Part shown: positions 52,374 to 62,024 of the stretch, piece by piece
How positions within the stretch are numbered: position 1 is the first letter of the stretch
How the letters are laid out: each line of letters begins with the position of its first letter
DNA from: CAWCTD01 sp963798455
GTDB lineage: Bacteria > Acidobacteriota > Terriglobia > Bryobacterales > Bryobacteraceae
Length of the DNA: 64,000 bases
Direction: 5' to 3'
Assembly (NCBI GenBank): GCA_963798455.1
Contig: CAWCTD010000003.1
Coordinates: 1,054,001-1,118,000 of the forward strand
The notes under the pieces: model-generated
What the model saw: the letters and a program-made list of their open reading frames with translations, nothing else
The model's database searches: none
What the model was told of the DNA's origin: nothing
Position numbers and translations under genes: made by a program

Positions 52374-55300
52374 ATGGCGCGATTCTTCATCGATCATCCC
52401 GTCTTCGCGATGGTGATCGCCATCGTGATCGTGATCCTGGGCGCCGTCGCCATTCCCAACCTGCCCGTCGCCACCTATCCCGAGGTGGTGCCGCCGGTGG
52501 TGCAGATCACCGCCAGCTATCTGGGCGGCAACGCCGCAGGATCTCGAGAAGACGGTGGCCCAGCCGATCGAGGAGCAGCTTGATCGGCCTGGACGGCATG
52601 CTCTACTTCCTCTCCAGCAGCGCCAACGACGGCACGCTCAGCATCCAGGTCACATTCAAGCTGGGCACCAATCCCGACATCGCCACGGTGCAGACGCAGA
52701 ACCGCGTGAACATCGCGATGCCGCGCCTGCCTCCCGAAGTGCAGCGCGCAGGGCGTGACGGTGAAGAAGGTCTCCAGCGCGTTTCTGATGGCCGTCAGCC
52801 TGATCTCGCACGGACAACCGCTACGATTCGCTGTTCCTCACCAACTACGCGCAGATCAACCTGGTGAACCAGATCGCCAGCCTGGACGGCGTGGGCGACT
52901 CCCGGCTCGGGTCCGGCCAGATTTACTCGATGCGCGTGTGGGTGAACCCCGACAAGATGGCCAAGCTCGGCGTCACCGCCACCGACGTCAGCAACGCCAT
53001 CCAGGCGCAGAACCGGCAGAATCCGGCCGGCACCATCGGCCAGCCGCCGGCGCTCGCCGGGAACGATCTTCCAGTATTCGGTGAGCGCACCGGGGCGGCT
53101 GGTGGACCCGAGCCAGTTCGACGACATCATCCTGCGCGCCCGCCCGGACACGTCGCTGCTGCGCATCCGCGACATCGGCCGCGTCCAACTCGGCGCCCAG
53201 ACCTACAGCGGATTCAGCCGCGTGAACGGGCGGCCCGTCGGGCAACATGATCGTGTATCTGTCGCCCGGCGCAAACGCCGTGGCGACGGCGGATCGCGTT
53301 CGCGCCTTCATGGAGCAGGCGAAGAAGAACTTCCCCGCGGGCATGGATTACATGATCCCCTACGATTCGACGGTGTTCGTGCGCGCGGCCATCAAGGACG
53401 TGCTGTTCACGCTGTTCGAGGCCATCGGGCTGGTGATCCTGGTGGTCTTCGTCTTCCTGCAGAACTGGCGCGCCACGCTGATTCCGCTGCTCACGGTTCC
53501 GGTGGCCATCGTGGGCACGTTCGCGCTGTTCCCGCTGCTGGGCTTCTCCATCAACATGACCAGCATGTTCGGCCTGGTGCTGGCGATCGGCATCGTGGTG
53601 GACGACGCCATCGTGGTGGTGGAGGCGGTGCAGCGCCATATCGACGAAGGGCTGGCGCCGCGCGACGCCACCATCCAGGCCATGGAGGAGGTGTCCGCGC
53701 CGGTGGTGGCCATCGCCTTCATTCTGGCGGCGGTGTTCATCCCGGTGGCGTTTCTGGGCGGCATCAGCGGCCAGATCTACAAGCAGTTCGCGCTCACCAT
53801 CGCGGCGTCGGTGCTGATCTCGGCCTTCAACGCGCTCTCGCTGAGCCCCGCGCTGAGCGCCATGATTCTGCGGCCGAAGATGCAGAGCCGCGGGCTTGCT
53901 GGCCCGTTTCTTCGCGTCCTTCGACCGCGGCTTCGAGTGGACCAGAAGCCGCTACCTGGCGGGGGTCGGCGGGCTGATCCGCAAGCCGGCGCTCGCGCTG
54001 GCGGGTCTGGCTCTGCTTCTGGCTGGCGGCGGGCTTGCTCTTCCGGCACCTGCCCAGCGGCTTCCTTCCGGACGAGGACCAGGGAACGATCTTCGTGACC
54101 GTCCGGCTGCCCGACGGCGCTTCCGCCGAGCGCGCCGACGCGGCCACGCGCAAGGTGGAGAATATCGTGCGGGATCTCCCGGGCGTGGACCAGTTCTTTA
54201 CGCTGGGCGGCCTGGACATCACCACCCGCACCAGCGGCTCCAACGTCGCGACGGTCATCATCACGGCTGAAGCCCTGGGACGATCGCAGCACGCCGGACC
54301 TGCAACTTCCCGCGCATTCTGCGGCGGCTGCGGGGGTCGTTTGCAGGAGTGCCGGAGGCGGTCATGGTCGCCTTCGGCCTGCCGCCGATCCTGGGCCTCA
54401 GCACCACGGGCGGATTCCAGTTCATGCTGGAGGACCGCGCCGGGCGGGAGCGTGCAGGATCTGGCGCAAGCCGCCGACTTGCTGGTGCAGGCCACCCGCT
54501 CGAGGCCGGGAACTGGCGAACGTGGTCAACACCTTCCGCCCCAACGTGCCCGCTTACAAGGTGGACAGTGGATGTCGACAAGGTGCAGACTCTGGGCATT
54601 CCCGTCACCGACGCCTACAACGCCTGCAGACGTTCCTGGGCGGCCTCTACGTGAACGACTTCAACGTGTTCGGACAGACCTGGCAGGTGCTGGTGCAGGC
54701 CGAGCCGGAGTTTCGCGACGCAGCCCGCCGACATCAACCGCTTCTACGTCCGCAGCGGCGACGGCAGATATGGTGCCGCTCGGCACTCTTTCGTCCGTAA
54801 GCGCCACCGCGGGACCCGATGTGATTTACCGCTACAACCGGTTCCGCGCGATCCAGTTGCTGGGCGGACCCGCCAGCGGCTATAGCAGCGGCCAGGCAGC
54901 CGGCGCCATGGAGAATCTGGCCGGCTCGGTGCTGCCGGCCGGATACAGCTATGAGTGGACCGGCACGACCTACCAGGAGAAGGCCGCGCAGGGGAACGAA
55001 GGCGATCATTTTCGGCTTCGCGGCCGTGCTCGTGTTTCTGTGCCTGGCAGCGTTGTACGAGAGCTGGTCGATCCCGTTCGCGGTGCTGCTCTCGCGTGCC
55101 GCTGGGATTGTTCGGAGCGCTGTTCGCCGTCTGGGTGCGGTCGTATCCCTACGACATCTACACGCAGATCGGAATCGTGACCCTGATCGGTCTTGCCGCG
55201 AAGAACGCGATCCTGATCGTGGAGTACGCCCGGATGAGCCACGAGGGCGGCAGGTCCATTCGCGAGCGGCGATGGAAGCCGCCCGTCTCCGGCTGCGGCC

Positions 55301-55535
55301 CATTCTGATGACCTCGTTCGCGTTCATCCTCGGCGTGACGCCGCTGGTGATCGCCACCGGCGCGGGCGCGGCGTCGCGGCGATCGCTGGGTACGGCGGTG
55401 TTCGGCGGTATGAATGCCGCCACGCTGCTGGCGGTCTTCATCGTGCCCGTGCTTTACATGGTCATCCAGCGCATCGTCGAGAGAAGACGCAGCGTGGCGC
55501 CCGGCGCGGAGCCTGCTCCGGAGCAAGTCGCATGA
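52374..55535 (+). CDS. RND multidrug efflux pump (AcrB/MexB-like), heavily frameshifted
   Basis: Start ATG 52374 (MARFFIDHPVFAMVIAIVIVILGAV), a typical hydrophobe/amphiphile efflux N-terminus, 3 nt after the adaptor stop. Across the frames the AcrB landmarks appear in order: PNLPVATYPEVVPPVVQITASYLGG, SLISHG region, NFPAGMDYMIPYDST, the TM4 proton-relay GIVVDDAIVVVEAV, FLPDEDQG and, near the end, GLAAKNAILIVEYARM and FVTPL-like GVTPLVIATGAGA. About twenty frameshifts, mostly one-base gains, break it; repaired length ~1046 residues is normal. It exports drugs or toxic compounds by proton motive force. ATGA overlap with the outer-membrane gene. Confidence 0.88.
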
Positions 55536-56936
55536 AAGCCCGGCTATCCTATCTTCTGCTGCCGCTACTCGCGACGGGCTGTGCCGTCGGGCCGAACTAC
55601 AAGCGGCCGGCGGTTCCGGCGCCGGGTCAATTTCGAGGCGCGCCCGCCGAGCGGCACTGCCGCATCGCTCGCCGACACGAAGTGGTCCGATCTGTTCCAG
55701 GACGACACGCTCAAGCAACTGGTCACCACCGCTCTCGAACACAACTTCGATCTTGGCATCGCTTCGGAGCGGGTGCTGGAGGCGCGCGCCCAGTTCCGGA
55801 TCAGCAGGCCGCTCAGTTCCCTCTGTTGGGCGTCCAGGGGCAGTTCACGGCCTCGCGGCCATCGTCGGTCGGAGCCAATACGGGGGTGCCGCCGGGCACC
55901 TCGCTCGATGTCAGCTACACGCAGGCGGGGGCGGCGCTCTCCTGGGAACTGGACTTCTGGGGCCGGGTGCGCCGTCTGAAGGAATCGGCTCGGGCGCAGT
56001 ATCTGGCGACCGAAGAAGGCCGGCGCGGTGTCGTCGTGTCGCTGATCGGCGACGTCGCCGGCGGGTACTTCACTCTGCGCGAGTCGGATCTGGAACTCGA
56101 TATCGCGGGCCGCACGCGCGATATCGCCACGCACAATCTCAAACTCGTCCAGCTGCGTCACGACCGGGGCGCCGCCACGGGGCTGGACGTGCACCAGGCC
56201 GAGCAGTTCCTGTATACCGCCACGGCACAGATCGCCAGCACCCAGCGGGACATCGAGCAGAGCCGAGAATGCACTGAGCCTGCTGCTGGGCAGGATTCCG
56301 GGCGACATCGCACGCGGGAAGACGCTCGATCAGTTTACCTTCCCGGCGGAGGTTCCGCCGGGCCTGCCATCCTCGCTGCTGGAGCGGCGGCCCGATATAC
56401 GCCAGGCCGAGCAGACCCTGATCGCCGCCAACGCGCAGATCGGCGTGGCGAAGGCGCTCTACTTCCCGCAGATTTCGCTGACCGGGTTCGTGGGCGGTCA
56501 GAGCCGGGCTCTCTCGGATCTCTTCACCGCTCCGGCCCGCGACTGGTTTGGCGGCCCGAGCGCGGCATTGCTGCTGCCGATTTTCAACGCCGGCCAGATC
56601 CGGGCCGGCGTGCGCCTGACCGAAGCGCAGAAGCGCGAGATGGTGCTCACCTACCAGAAGACCATCTACAGCGCGTTTCGAGAGGTGTCCGACGCGCTGG
56701 TCGGTCACGACCAAACGCGCCAGCAGCGGACCGAGCAGGAGTCGCTGGTCAACGCGCTGACCGAGACCACTCGCCTCTCGACCCTCCGCTACCAGGGCGG
56801 CCTGGACAGCTACTTGCAGGTGCTCGACGCCGAGCGCAACCTGTTCCAGGGACAACTGGCGCTGGCCAAACTCAAATTGCAGGAGATGCTCTCGTTCGTG
56901 CAGCTCTACAGGGCGCTGGGGGGCGGCTGGCAGTAA
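55532..56936 (+). CDS. Outer-membrane efflux channel (TolC/OprM-like), frameshifted
   Basis: ATG 55532 overlaps the pump stop (ATGA). The lipoprotein-like signal is LLLPLLATGCAVGPNYKRP. Landmarks include WWSDLFQDDTLKQLV-like TKWSDLFQDDT, ALSWELDFWGRVRRLKESARAQY, VVSLIGDVAGGYFTLRESDLEL, PAEVPPGLPSSLLERRPDIRQAEQ, and LYFPQISLTGFVGGQSRALSDLF. At least three frameshifts (near 55664, 55797, 56268) break it; repaired length ~465, usual for an NodT-family channel. It completes the tripartite pump with the two upstream genes. Confidence 0.86.
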
Positions 56937-57079
56937 GCCCCGCGGCCGCCTCGGGTCACCGCCCCGGAAGCAACCAGGGCCGCTGGAGACAAGTAGCCTG
57001 GTATCAATCACTTATACCAGCAGTGGCCCTTCTCCCGCAGGCTGGTCCCCGCTCCATCGGCTGCTACCATGAGAGCGGT

Positions 57080-57307
57080 ATGAAGAAGCAAGACATCGCC
57101 GTGCGTCTGGCGCGCAAGGCCGGCGTCTCTCGAGCCGCGGCCGCCGACCGGCTCGATCGCCTGATCCACGACATCCTGACTGAGCTCAAGAGAGGCAACC
57201 CGGTCTCCCTGCCCGGTCTCGGCACGTTCACCCCGGGCAAGAGGCTCAACTTCGAGTTTGACCCGCGCAAGCCAAAGGACGGGCCCAGCGGTGGCAAGAA
57301 CCACTGA
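57080..57307 (+). CDS. Short HU-family DNA-binding protein
   Basis: 75 residues from ATG 57080: MKKQDIAVRLARKAGVSRAAAADRLDRLIHDILTELKRGNPVSLPGLGTFTPGKR. The two helices and the GLGTF turn of HU/IHF are clear, but the DNA-inserting beta arm and C-terminal helix are shortened, as in the acidobacterial mini-HU forms. The next gene starts inside this one (57291), so translation is coupled to the TIR protein. Confidence 0.82.
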   Translation: MKKQDIAVRLARKAGVSRAAAADRLDRLIHDILTELKRGNPVSLPGLGTFTPGKRLNFEFDPRKPKDGPSGGKNH

Positions 57308-57899
57308 GCAGATCGTCCAAATCCTGCGTCAATGCCTGGAGGAAGCCAACTCGGTCGAGATTGACGGCCTCGGAGTGTTCCGCCGGGGCGCCGGCGGGTA
57401 CGAGTTTTTCCCTTCGACCGGGCCAAGAATCTTCATCGCTTACGTCCAGGAGGATGCCGAATCGGCCGAGAGGCTGTACGCCGCCTTCCAGGGCCGCGGC
57501 CTCGACCCCTGGTTGGACCGAAAAAAGCTGCTCCCCGGGCAGAACTGGCCGCGGGCGATCCAGCAAGCCATTGATGTCAGCGATTTCTTTGTGGCTTGCC
57601 TTTCGCGCAAGGCGGTACAGAAGAAGGGACAGTTTCAGGCGGAGCTGCGTTTCGCGCTGGATTGCGCCGCCCGAATGCCTCTCGACCAGATCTACCTCAT
57701 CCCCGTGCGCCTGGAGGAGTGTCCCGTTCCTTCCCCAATCAGCCGCGAAATCCAGTACGTGGACCTGTTTCCCGATTGGGACGCGGGGATCGAGCGCGTG
57801 GTCTCGGCAACCAGGGGACAAAACCACGCCGATTCTGCGTTACGTCTTGCGGGACAGAAACTTGCGAACCTCCGCCGCCCGCTTGCTGTCCGGCTCTAG
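57291..57899 (+). CDS. HU-like domain / TIR domain fusion
   Basis: 202 residues from GTG 57291 (VARTTEQIVQIL). The first ~40 residues (ILRQCLEEANSVEIDGLGVFRRGAGGYEFFP) are HU-like: helix, then the GLGVF turn seen in the neighbouring HU. Residues ~46-170 are a TIR domain: RIFIAYVQEDAESAERLYAAFQGRGLDPWLDRKKLLPGQNW, then VACLSRKAVQKKGQFQAELRFALD with the putative NADase Glu118. TIR domains of this type cleave NAD+ or build signals in bacterial immunity. The HU part could tether it to DNA. The last 60 nt overlap the convergent TPR gene. Confidence 0.78.
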   Translation: MARTTEQIVQILRQCLEEANSVEIDGLGVFRRGAGGYEFFPSTGPRIFIAYVQEDAESAERLYAAFQGRGLDPWLDRKKLLPGQNWPRAIQQAIDVSDFFVACLSRKAVQKKGQFQAELRFALDCAARMPLDQIYLIPVRLEECPVPSPISREIQYVDLFPDWDAGIERVVSATRGQNHADSALRLAGQKLANLRRPLAVRL

Positions 57900-58232
57900 C
57901 TTCAGGAACTTCTCGTAGGCCGCACGCGCGCCCGCTTTGTCCTTCAGCTTCTGGCAAGCCTCGCCCAGCCGGAAATAAGCCTCGGCGTAGTTCTCATTCC
58001 ACTTGGAGGCCTCCCGAAAGCGGCCGGCGGCCGCCCGGTAGTTGCCTTTCTTGAAGTAGTAGTTCCCGATCTGGACTTCCTTCTGGGCCTGGATGGGATT
58101 AAAGGAATACTCCTTCGGGATGAGGGTTTCGTCCTCTTCGGGGGGTTCCTGCGGCTTCTGTTGCTCCTGGGCAAAGCAGGCGGCCGCGAGCGCGAGCCAA
58201 AGCGTCAGGAGCAACCATCTGCGCGGTGGCAC
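57840..58232 (-). CDS. Exported TPR protein
   Basis: 130 residues. A signal peptide (MPPRRWLLLTLWLALAAACFAQ) is followed by a Glu/Pro-rich linker and two tetratricopeptide repeats (EVQIGNYYFKKGNYRAAAGRFREASKWNENYAEAYFRLGEACQKLKDKAGARAAYEKFLKLEP). It resembles the YfiO/BamD-like small TPR proteins but lacks enough repeats for BamD. Probably a periplasmic scaffold. Convergent with the HU-TIR gene (60-nt overlap) and divergent from uvrC (19 nt). Confidence 0.8.
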   Translation of the reverse strand: MPPRRWLLLTLWLALAAACFAQEQQKPQEPPEEDETLIPKEYSFNPIQAQKEVQIGNYYFKKGNYRAAAGRFREASKWNENYAEAYFRLGEACQKLKDKAGARAAYEKFLKLEPDSKRAAEVRKFLSRKT

Positions 58233-58251
58233 AATACAAGTATATCGTTCG

Positions 58252-59913
58252 ATGGATCTGCGCGAGAAAGCCTCCGAACTGCCCGCCGCGCCTGGCGTCT
58301 ACCTCTATAAAGACCAGCACGGCACGGTTCTTTACGTCGGAAAGGCGAAGAACCTGCACTCGCGGGTGCGCAGCTACTTCTCCGACGAGCATCTGGCGGA
58401 CGCCAAGACCGGCAGCCTGATCGCGGAGGCGTGCGTCCTCGACTACATCCTGGTCGACAACGAGCGGGAAGCCTTTGCGCTCGAGAACAACCTGATCAAG
58501 CAGTACCAGCCGCGCTTCAACGTTCTGCTGCGCGACGACAAGTCCTTCCCGTGCATCAAGCTGACCAACGAGAAGTACCCCCGGGTGTACGTGACCCGGC
58601 GGATCCGCAAGGATGGCGCCACCTACTTCGGCCCCTATCTGCCCGCCAGCCTCGCCTACCGGCTGGTACACTTCATTCACCGGTGCTTCCTGGTGCCGTC
58701 CTGCAACGTCGATCTGACGCGCTACCACCCGCAGCCCTGCCTCCAGTACCACATTCACCGCTGCCTCGGCCCTTGCGTGAAAGGCCTGACCGCCGACGAA
58801 GCTTACGCGCAGGCGGTCCGCAACGTGAAACTACTTCTGGAGGGCAGGCTGCGGGACCTGGCGGGCGGCCTTCGGAGCCGGATGGAGGAGGCGTCCGAAG
58901 CGATGCGCTTCGAGGAAGCCGCCAGCCTTCGCGACATGCTCTCTACCATCGAGCAGTTGGACGAAAAGCAGAAGATGGCGGAGGTCGAGGGCGACGACGC
59001 CGACATCTTCGGCTACCACGCCGAGCCGCCGCTGGTGGCGGTGAACGTGTTTCATGTCCGCGGAGGGCACATGGTGGACCGCCGTGAGTTCTTCTGGGAG
59101 GACCAGGAGGAATTCGAGCCGGGCGAATTCTTCTCCTCGCTTCTGACCCAGTTCTATCTCGACCAGCCTCACATCCCGCCCCGCATCGACGTTCCGGTCG
59201 AATTTGAGGGAAGCGAGGCGCTGGAACAACTGCTCACCGAGAAACGCGGGCGCAAGGTCGAGATTCACACGCCTCAGCGCGGCACCAAGAAGGCCATGCT
59301 GGCGCTGGCCGGGACCAACGCCAAACACAGCTTTGAGCAGCGCTTTCGCGTGAGGAAGCCCTCGGCCAAAGCCATCCGGGAGGCGCTCCAGGCCGCGCTG
59401 GGATTGGATGAGGCCCCCGCGCGTGTCGAGTGCTTCGACATCTCCCACATCCAAGGCGCCGACACTGTCGCCAGCATGGTGGTCTGGGAAGACGGGCGGA
59501 TGAAGAAGTCCGGCTACCGCAAGTTCATCATCCGCAGCGTGGAGGGAGTGGACGATTTCGCCTCCATGCGCGAGGTGGTCACGCGGCGCTACTCGCGCCT
59601 CCAGAAGGAAGGCACGCCGCTGCCCGGCCTGGTGCTTGTCGATGGCGGCGTAGGACAGTTGCACGCCGCCGCGGAGGCGCTGGAATCGCTGGGCATCCTC
59701 AACCAGCCGCTGGCGGCCATCGCCAAACGGGAGGAGTGGATCTATGTGCTGGGGCAAGAGGAGGAGCCGGTCAAACTCGACCGCTTTTCGCCGGTGCTGC
59801 ACCTGGTCCAGACCATCCGCGACGAAGCCCACCGCTTCGCCATCACCTTCCACCGCGCCCGCCGCGGGAAAAGCTTCATCGCGAAGAAACCCCGCCGCGC
59901 GCGGCGGTCGTGA
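58252..59913 (+). CDS. uvrC: Excinuclease ABC subunit C, lacking the C-terminal helix-hairpin-helix
   Basis: 553 residues from ATG 58252. GIY-YIG nuclease (PGVYLYK ... LYVGKAKNLHSRV), UVR domain (LRSRMEEASEAMRFEEAASLRD) and the RNase H-like second nuclease (VECFDISHIQGADTVASMVVWEDG, LVDGGVGQLHAA) are all present. UvrC makes both incisions in nucleotide-excision repair. Usual UvrC is ~600 residues and ends with tandem helix-hairpin-helix motifs; here it stops at FHRARRGKSFIAKKPRRARRS. A divergent copy of the last ~20 codons lies at 61408-61466, beyond the next gene. Confidence 0.92.
   Translation: MDLREKASELPAAPGVYLYKDQHGTVLYVGKAKNLHSRVRSYFSDEHLADAKTGSLIAEACVLDYILVDNEREAFALENNLIKQYQPRFNVLLRDDKSFPCIKLTNEKYPRVYVTRRIRKDGATYFGPYLPASLAYRLVHFIHRCFLVPSCNVDLTRYHPQPCLQYHIHRCLGPCVKGLTADEAYAQAVRNVKLLLEGRLRDLAGGLRSRMEEASEAMRFEEAASLRDMLSTIEQLDEKQKMAEVEGDDADIFGYHAEPPLVAVNVFHVRGGHMVDRREFFWEDQEEFEPGEFFSSLLTQFYLDQPHIPPRIDVPVEFEGSEALEQLLTEKRGRKVEIHTPQRGTKKAMLALAGTNAKHSFEQRFRVRKPSAKAIREALQAALGLDEAPARVECFDISHIQGADTVASMVVWEDGRMKKSGYRKFIIRSVEGVDDFASMREVVTRRYSRLQKEGTPLPGLVLVDGGVGQLHAAAEALESLGILNQPLAAIAKREEWIYVLGQEEEPVKLDRFSPVLHLVQTIRDEAHRFAITFHRARRGKSFIAKKPRRARRS
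59830..59888 (+). repeat. uvrC-tail repeat, copy 1 (within uvrC)
   Basis: 59 nt encoding HRFAITFHRARRGKSFIAKK, the end of UvrC. Copy 2 (61408-61466) has about 4 mismatches; copy 3 (61842-61872), a 31-nt part, has 2. All are in the same reading frame. Confidence 0.75.
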
Positions 59914-59951
59914 AAACGCGGGGATAGGAGTCGACGTGCCATGATGGGTCG

Positions 59952-61376
59952 ATGCTCGACGTCCTCCTATGTTGCGCTTCGGTGGATCGCGAGGTGACGG
60001 CGACCATTGCCCGGCGCCTTGAAGCCTGCGCCGAAGCCCGGGTCTGGTTTGAAGAGTGCGGCGCGGAGCAGACGCTGGTTGAGGCTTGGGAAACCGGGCT
60101 CCGTTCGGCTGCTACCCTGCTGGCGCTCTCGCCCGCCTCGGTTCCGGCACGACTGGAACGCACGTATTGGGAACCGGTGCTGGACCACATAGCGGGACAC
60201 GGGGGTCCACCTTTGGGCGCAGTCGTCGTCCGCGAATGCGCGTATCCACGGCTGCTCGAACGCAGCCATTTCTTCCGCTGGGCGGACAGCCCGCGCGAGA
60301 CGCTGCGCGCGATCGAGCGGTGGATCGTGGGCCTGCACGCGGCCGAACGGCCGTCGGTCGCGCCAGCTCCCCTGGCCTGGTTCGAGGGGAGGGAGCCCGA
60401 ACTGGAGGGCTTGTGGGAGACCCTGGTCGACGTTCCGGGCGGCTTGGCCTGGATCCAGGGACCCGCGGGCGCCGGCAAGACGAGCTTGGCCCAGAGCTTT
60501 GCCCGCCAGGCCGAGGGGCACTTCCGGGACGTGTTGTGGGTCGCCTGCGGGGACCGGTCGGCTGCCGGAGTCGAGGGCGACATTGCCGCCCAACTGGACG
60601 GCGCGCCGCTGGCGGAGCATCGCCTGCTGCTGATACTGGATGACTTCACCGGACCCCTGGCGTCGCTGCCGCCACCGGGCGGCCGGGCCTCTGTGCTGGT
60701 GACATCTCGAAACGGGCGCGCCGAGCCGCCCTCCCATGCCCGGGTGATCGCACTCGCGCCGCCTTTACCTGCACCGCTCGAAGCGCCTCATGACCAGACC
60801 GAACGGCGGCTGTGGCAGGCCATGTCGGTCTGCCGGCCGCAGGGATTCACGCTGGACCTGGCGGCCCGCATCGCCGAGACCGGGCAGGCCGAAGCCGGGA
60901 TCGCGTGCGCGGCACTGATAAGGCGGCGGCTGGTGGATCCGCTGGACCACCGCGACAACCGTTTCCGATTGAGCGAAGCCTCGCGCGCGGCCGCGCGGCT
61001 GGGCGCTAACGTCGAGCCATTGCGCCACCGGCACGCCGAACTTCTGCATGCGGCGTTCAAGCAATGGGCGGACGCTCCGGCCCGGTCATTCGCGTACCTG
61101 CCCGAGCTGGCGCCGGCGCTCGACTGGGCCTGCGCCGCGGATTGGAGCCTGGCTGTCCGATTGGCTTGGCATGCATACGCCTTTCTCCGTTCCCAGGGCC
61201 GGCTTGCGGAGGGCGCGGAGGCGCTGGTCCGGTTGCGTGACGAGGCGGAGCGGCGCGGTGACCAGGATGCGGCCGACATCTGCATGGAGGAGTTGTCCTG
61301 GGTGCTGGATTTAAGCGGCGCCCCCCGGCGCCGGCCTGAAGAGGCCGTACAGATCGCCCTTGAATTCTCGTGCTAG
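59952..61376 (+). CDS. TIR-like / STAND NTPase
   Basis: 474 residues. The first ~125 form a TIR-like domain (DVLLCCASVDREVTATIARRLEACAEARVWFEECGA, ETGLRSAATLLALSPASVP, YWEPVLDHI). A P-loop NTPase follows: Walker A GPAGAGKTS (170-178), Walker B LLLILDDF (224-231), an SR motif LVTSRNG, then a winged-helix and helical (TPR-like) C-terminus with no recognised sensor repeats. This is the STAND/NB-ARC plan of bacterial immune receptors (Avs-like). An effector TIR domain is joined to a ligand-gated switch. It lies between uvrC and a second copy of the uvrC tail, as if inserted there. Confidence 0.8.
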   Translation: MLDVLLCCASVDREVTATIARRLEACAEARVWFEECGAEQTLVEAWETGLRSAATLLALSPASVPARLERTYWEPVLDHIAGHGGPPLGAVVVRECAYPRLLERSHFFRWADSPRETLRAIERWIVGLHAAERPSVAPAPLAWFEGREPELEGLWETLVDVPGGLAWIQGPAGAGKTSLAQSFARQAEGHFRDVLWVACGDRSAAGVEGDIAAQLDGAPLAEHRLLLILDDFTGPLASLPPPGGRASVLVTSRNGRAEPPSHARVIALAPPLPAPLEAPHDQTERRLWQAMSVCRPQGFTLDLAARIAETGQAEAGIACAALIRRRLVDPLDHRDNRFRLSEASRAAARLGANVEPLRHRHAELLHAAFKQWADAPARSFAYLPELAPALDWACAADWSLAVRLAWHAYAFLRSQGRLAEGAEALVRLRDEAERRGDQDAADICMEELSWVLDLSGAPRRRPEEAVQIALEFSC

Positions 61377-61407
61377 GGTCTCAACTGCGACGGGGCTTGA
61401 GGAGCCC

Positions 61408-61466
61408 CACCGCTTCGTCATCACCTTCCACCGCGCCCGCCGCGGCAAGAGTTTCATCGCGAAGAA
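61408..61466 (+). repeat. uvrC-tail repeat, copy 2
   Basis: A divergent copy of the end of uvrC: codons GLEEPHRFVITFHRARRGKSFIAKK, then a few more codons and TAA. Not preceded by a ribosome site, so probably not translated. It may mark the original uvrC end, displaced when the TIR-STAND gene was inserted, or an independent duplication. Confidence 0.7.
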
Positions 61467-61591
61467 GGCGCGCCCCGCGGATCGTCATATGTACTAAAAT
61501 GTAGCTACACAGCGGTAGTGGCAGGCGACGCGCCTCGAATGGGATCCGGCCCATCTCGGCCCGAAAGGCGATGCGCAGGAGAGGAGGACCT

Positions 61592-61882
61592 ATGAGGACG
61601 GTATCGACCAAACAAGCTGAGGAGATTCGCGCTCTAGGACGCATGCCGGACGGCCAGATCGACTTGAGCGACATTCCGCTGGTGGCCGACTCGAGCAAGG
61701 CGTTGGTCGGCAAGTTCTACCGGCCGATCAAGAAGTCGCTCACCATCCGCATCGACGCCGACGTGCTGGCATGGCTCAAAGCTCAGGGGAAGGGATATCA
61801 GACGCGAATCAACGGCCTTCTGCGGGAAGCGATGGATGACCCCCGCCGCGGGAAGAGCTTCATTGCGAAGAAGCGGCGGTGA
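61592..61882 (+). CDS. BrnA-like antitoxin
   Basis: 96 residues from ATG 61592, with a very good ribosome site (AGGAGGACC). The sequence PIKKSLTIRIDADVLAWLKAQGKGYQTRINGLLREAM is the ribbon-helix-helix DNA-binding part of BrnA antitoxins. It ends PRRGKSFIAKKRR, the same tail as UvrC. The usual partner brnT is not found; a short EWDPA-like stretch near 61537-61551 upstream could be a remnant. Confidence 0.82.
   Translation: MRTVSTKQAEEIRALGRMPDGQIDLSDIPLVADSSKALVGKFYRPIKKSLTIRIDADVLAWLKAQGKGYQTRINGLLREAMDDPRRGKSFIAKKRR
61842..61872 (+). repeat. uvrC-tail repeat, copy 3 (within brnA)
   Basis: 31 nt encoding RRGKSFIAKK at the C-terminus of the BrnA-like protein, differing from the uvrC copy at 2 positions. 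Confidence 0.7.
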
Positions 61883-62024
61883 CTGCGTCTCTTCCCGGTA
61901 GTGGGACAGTTTGAAAATACGGGGGGCTTGACCCGTCGATTCGGGCTGCAATACCAGAGCCAGATGGGATAAGAAGACGGCCTTAAGATGGCAGGGCAGG
62001 TGCGGGGTTGCTGCGCATCCGAAC

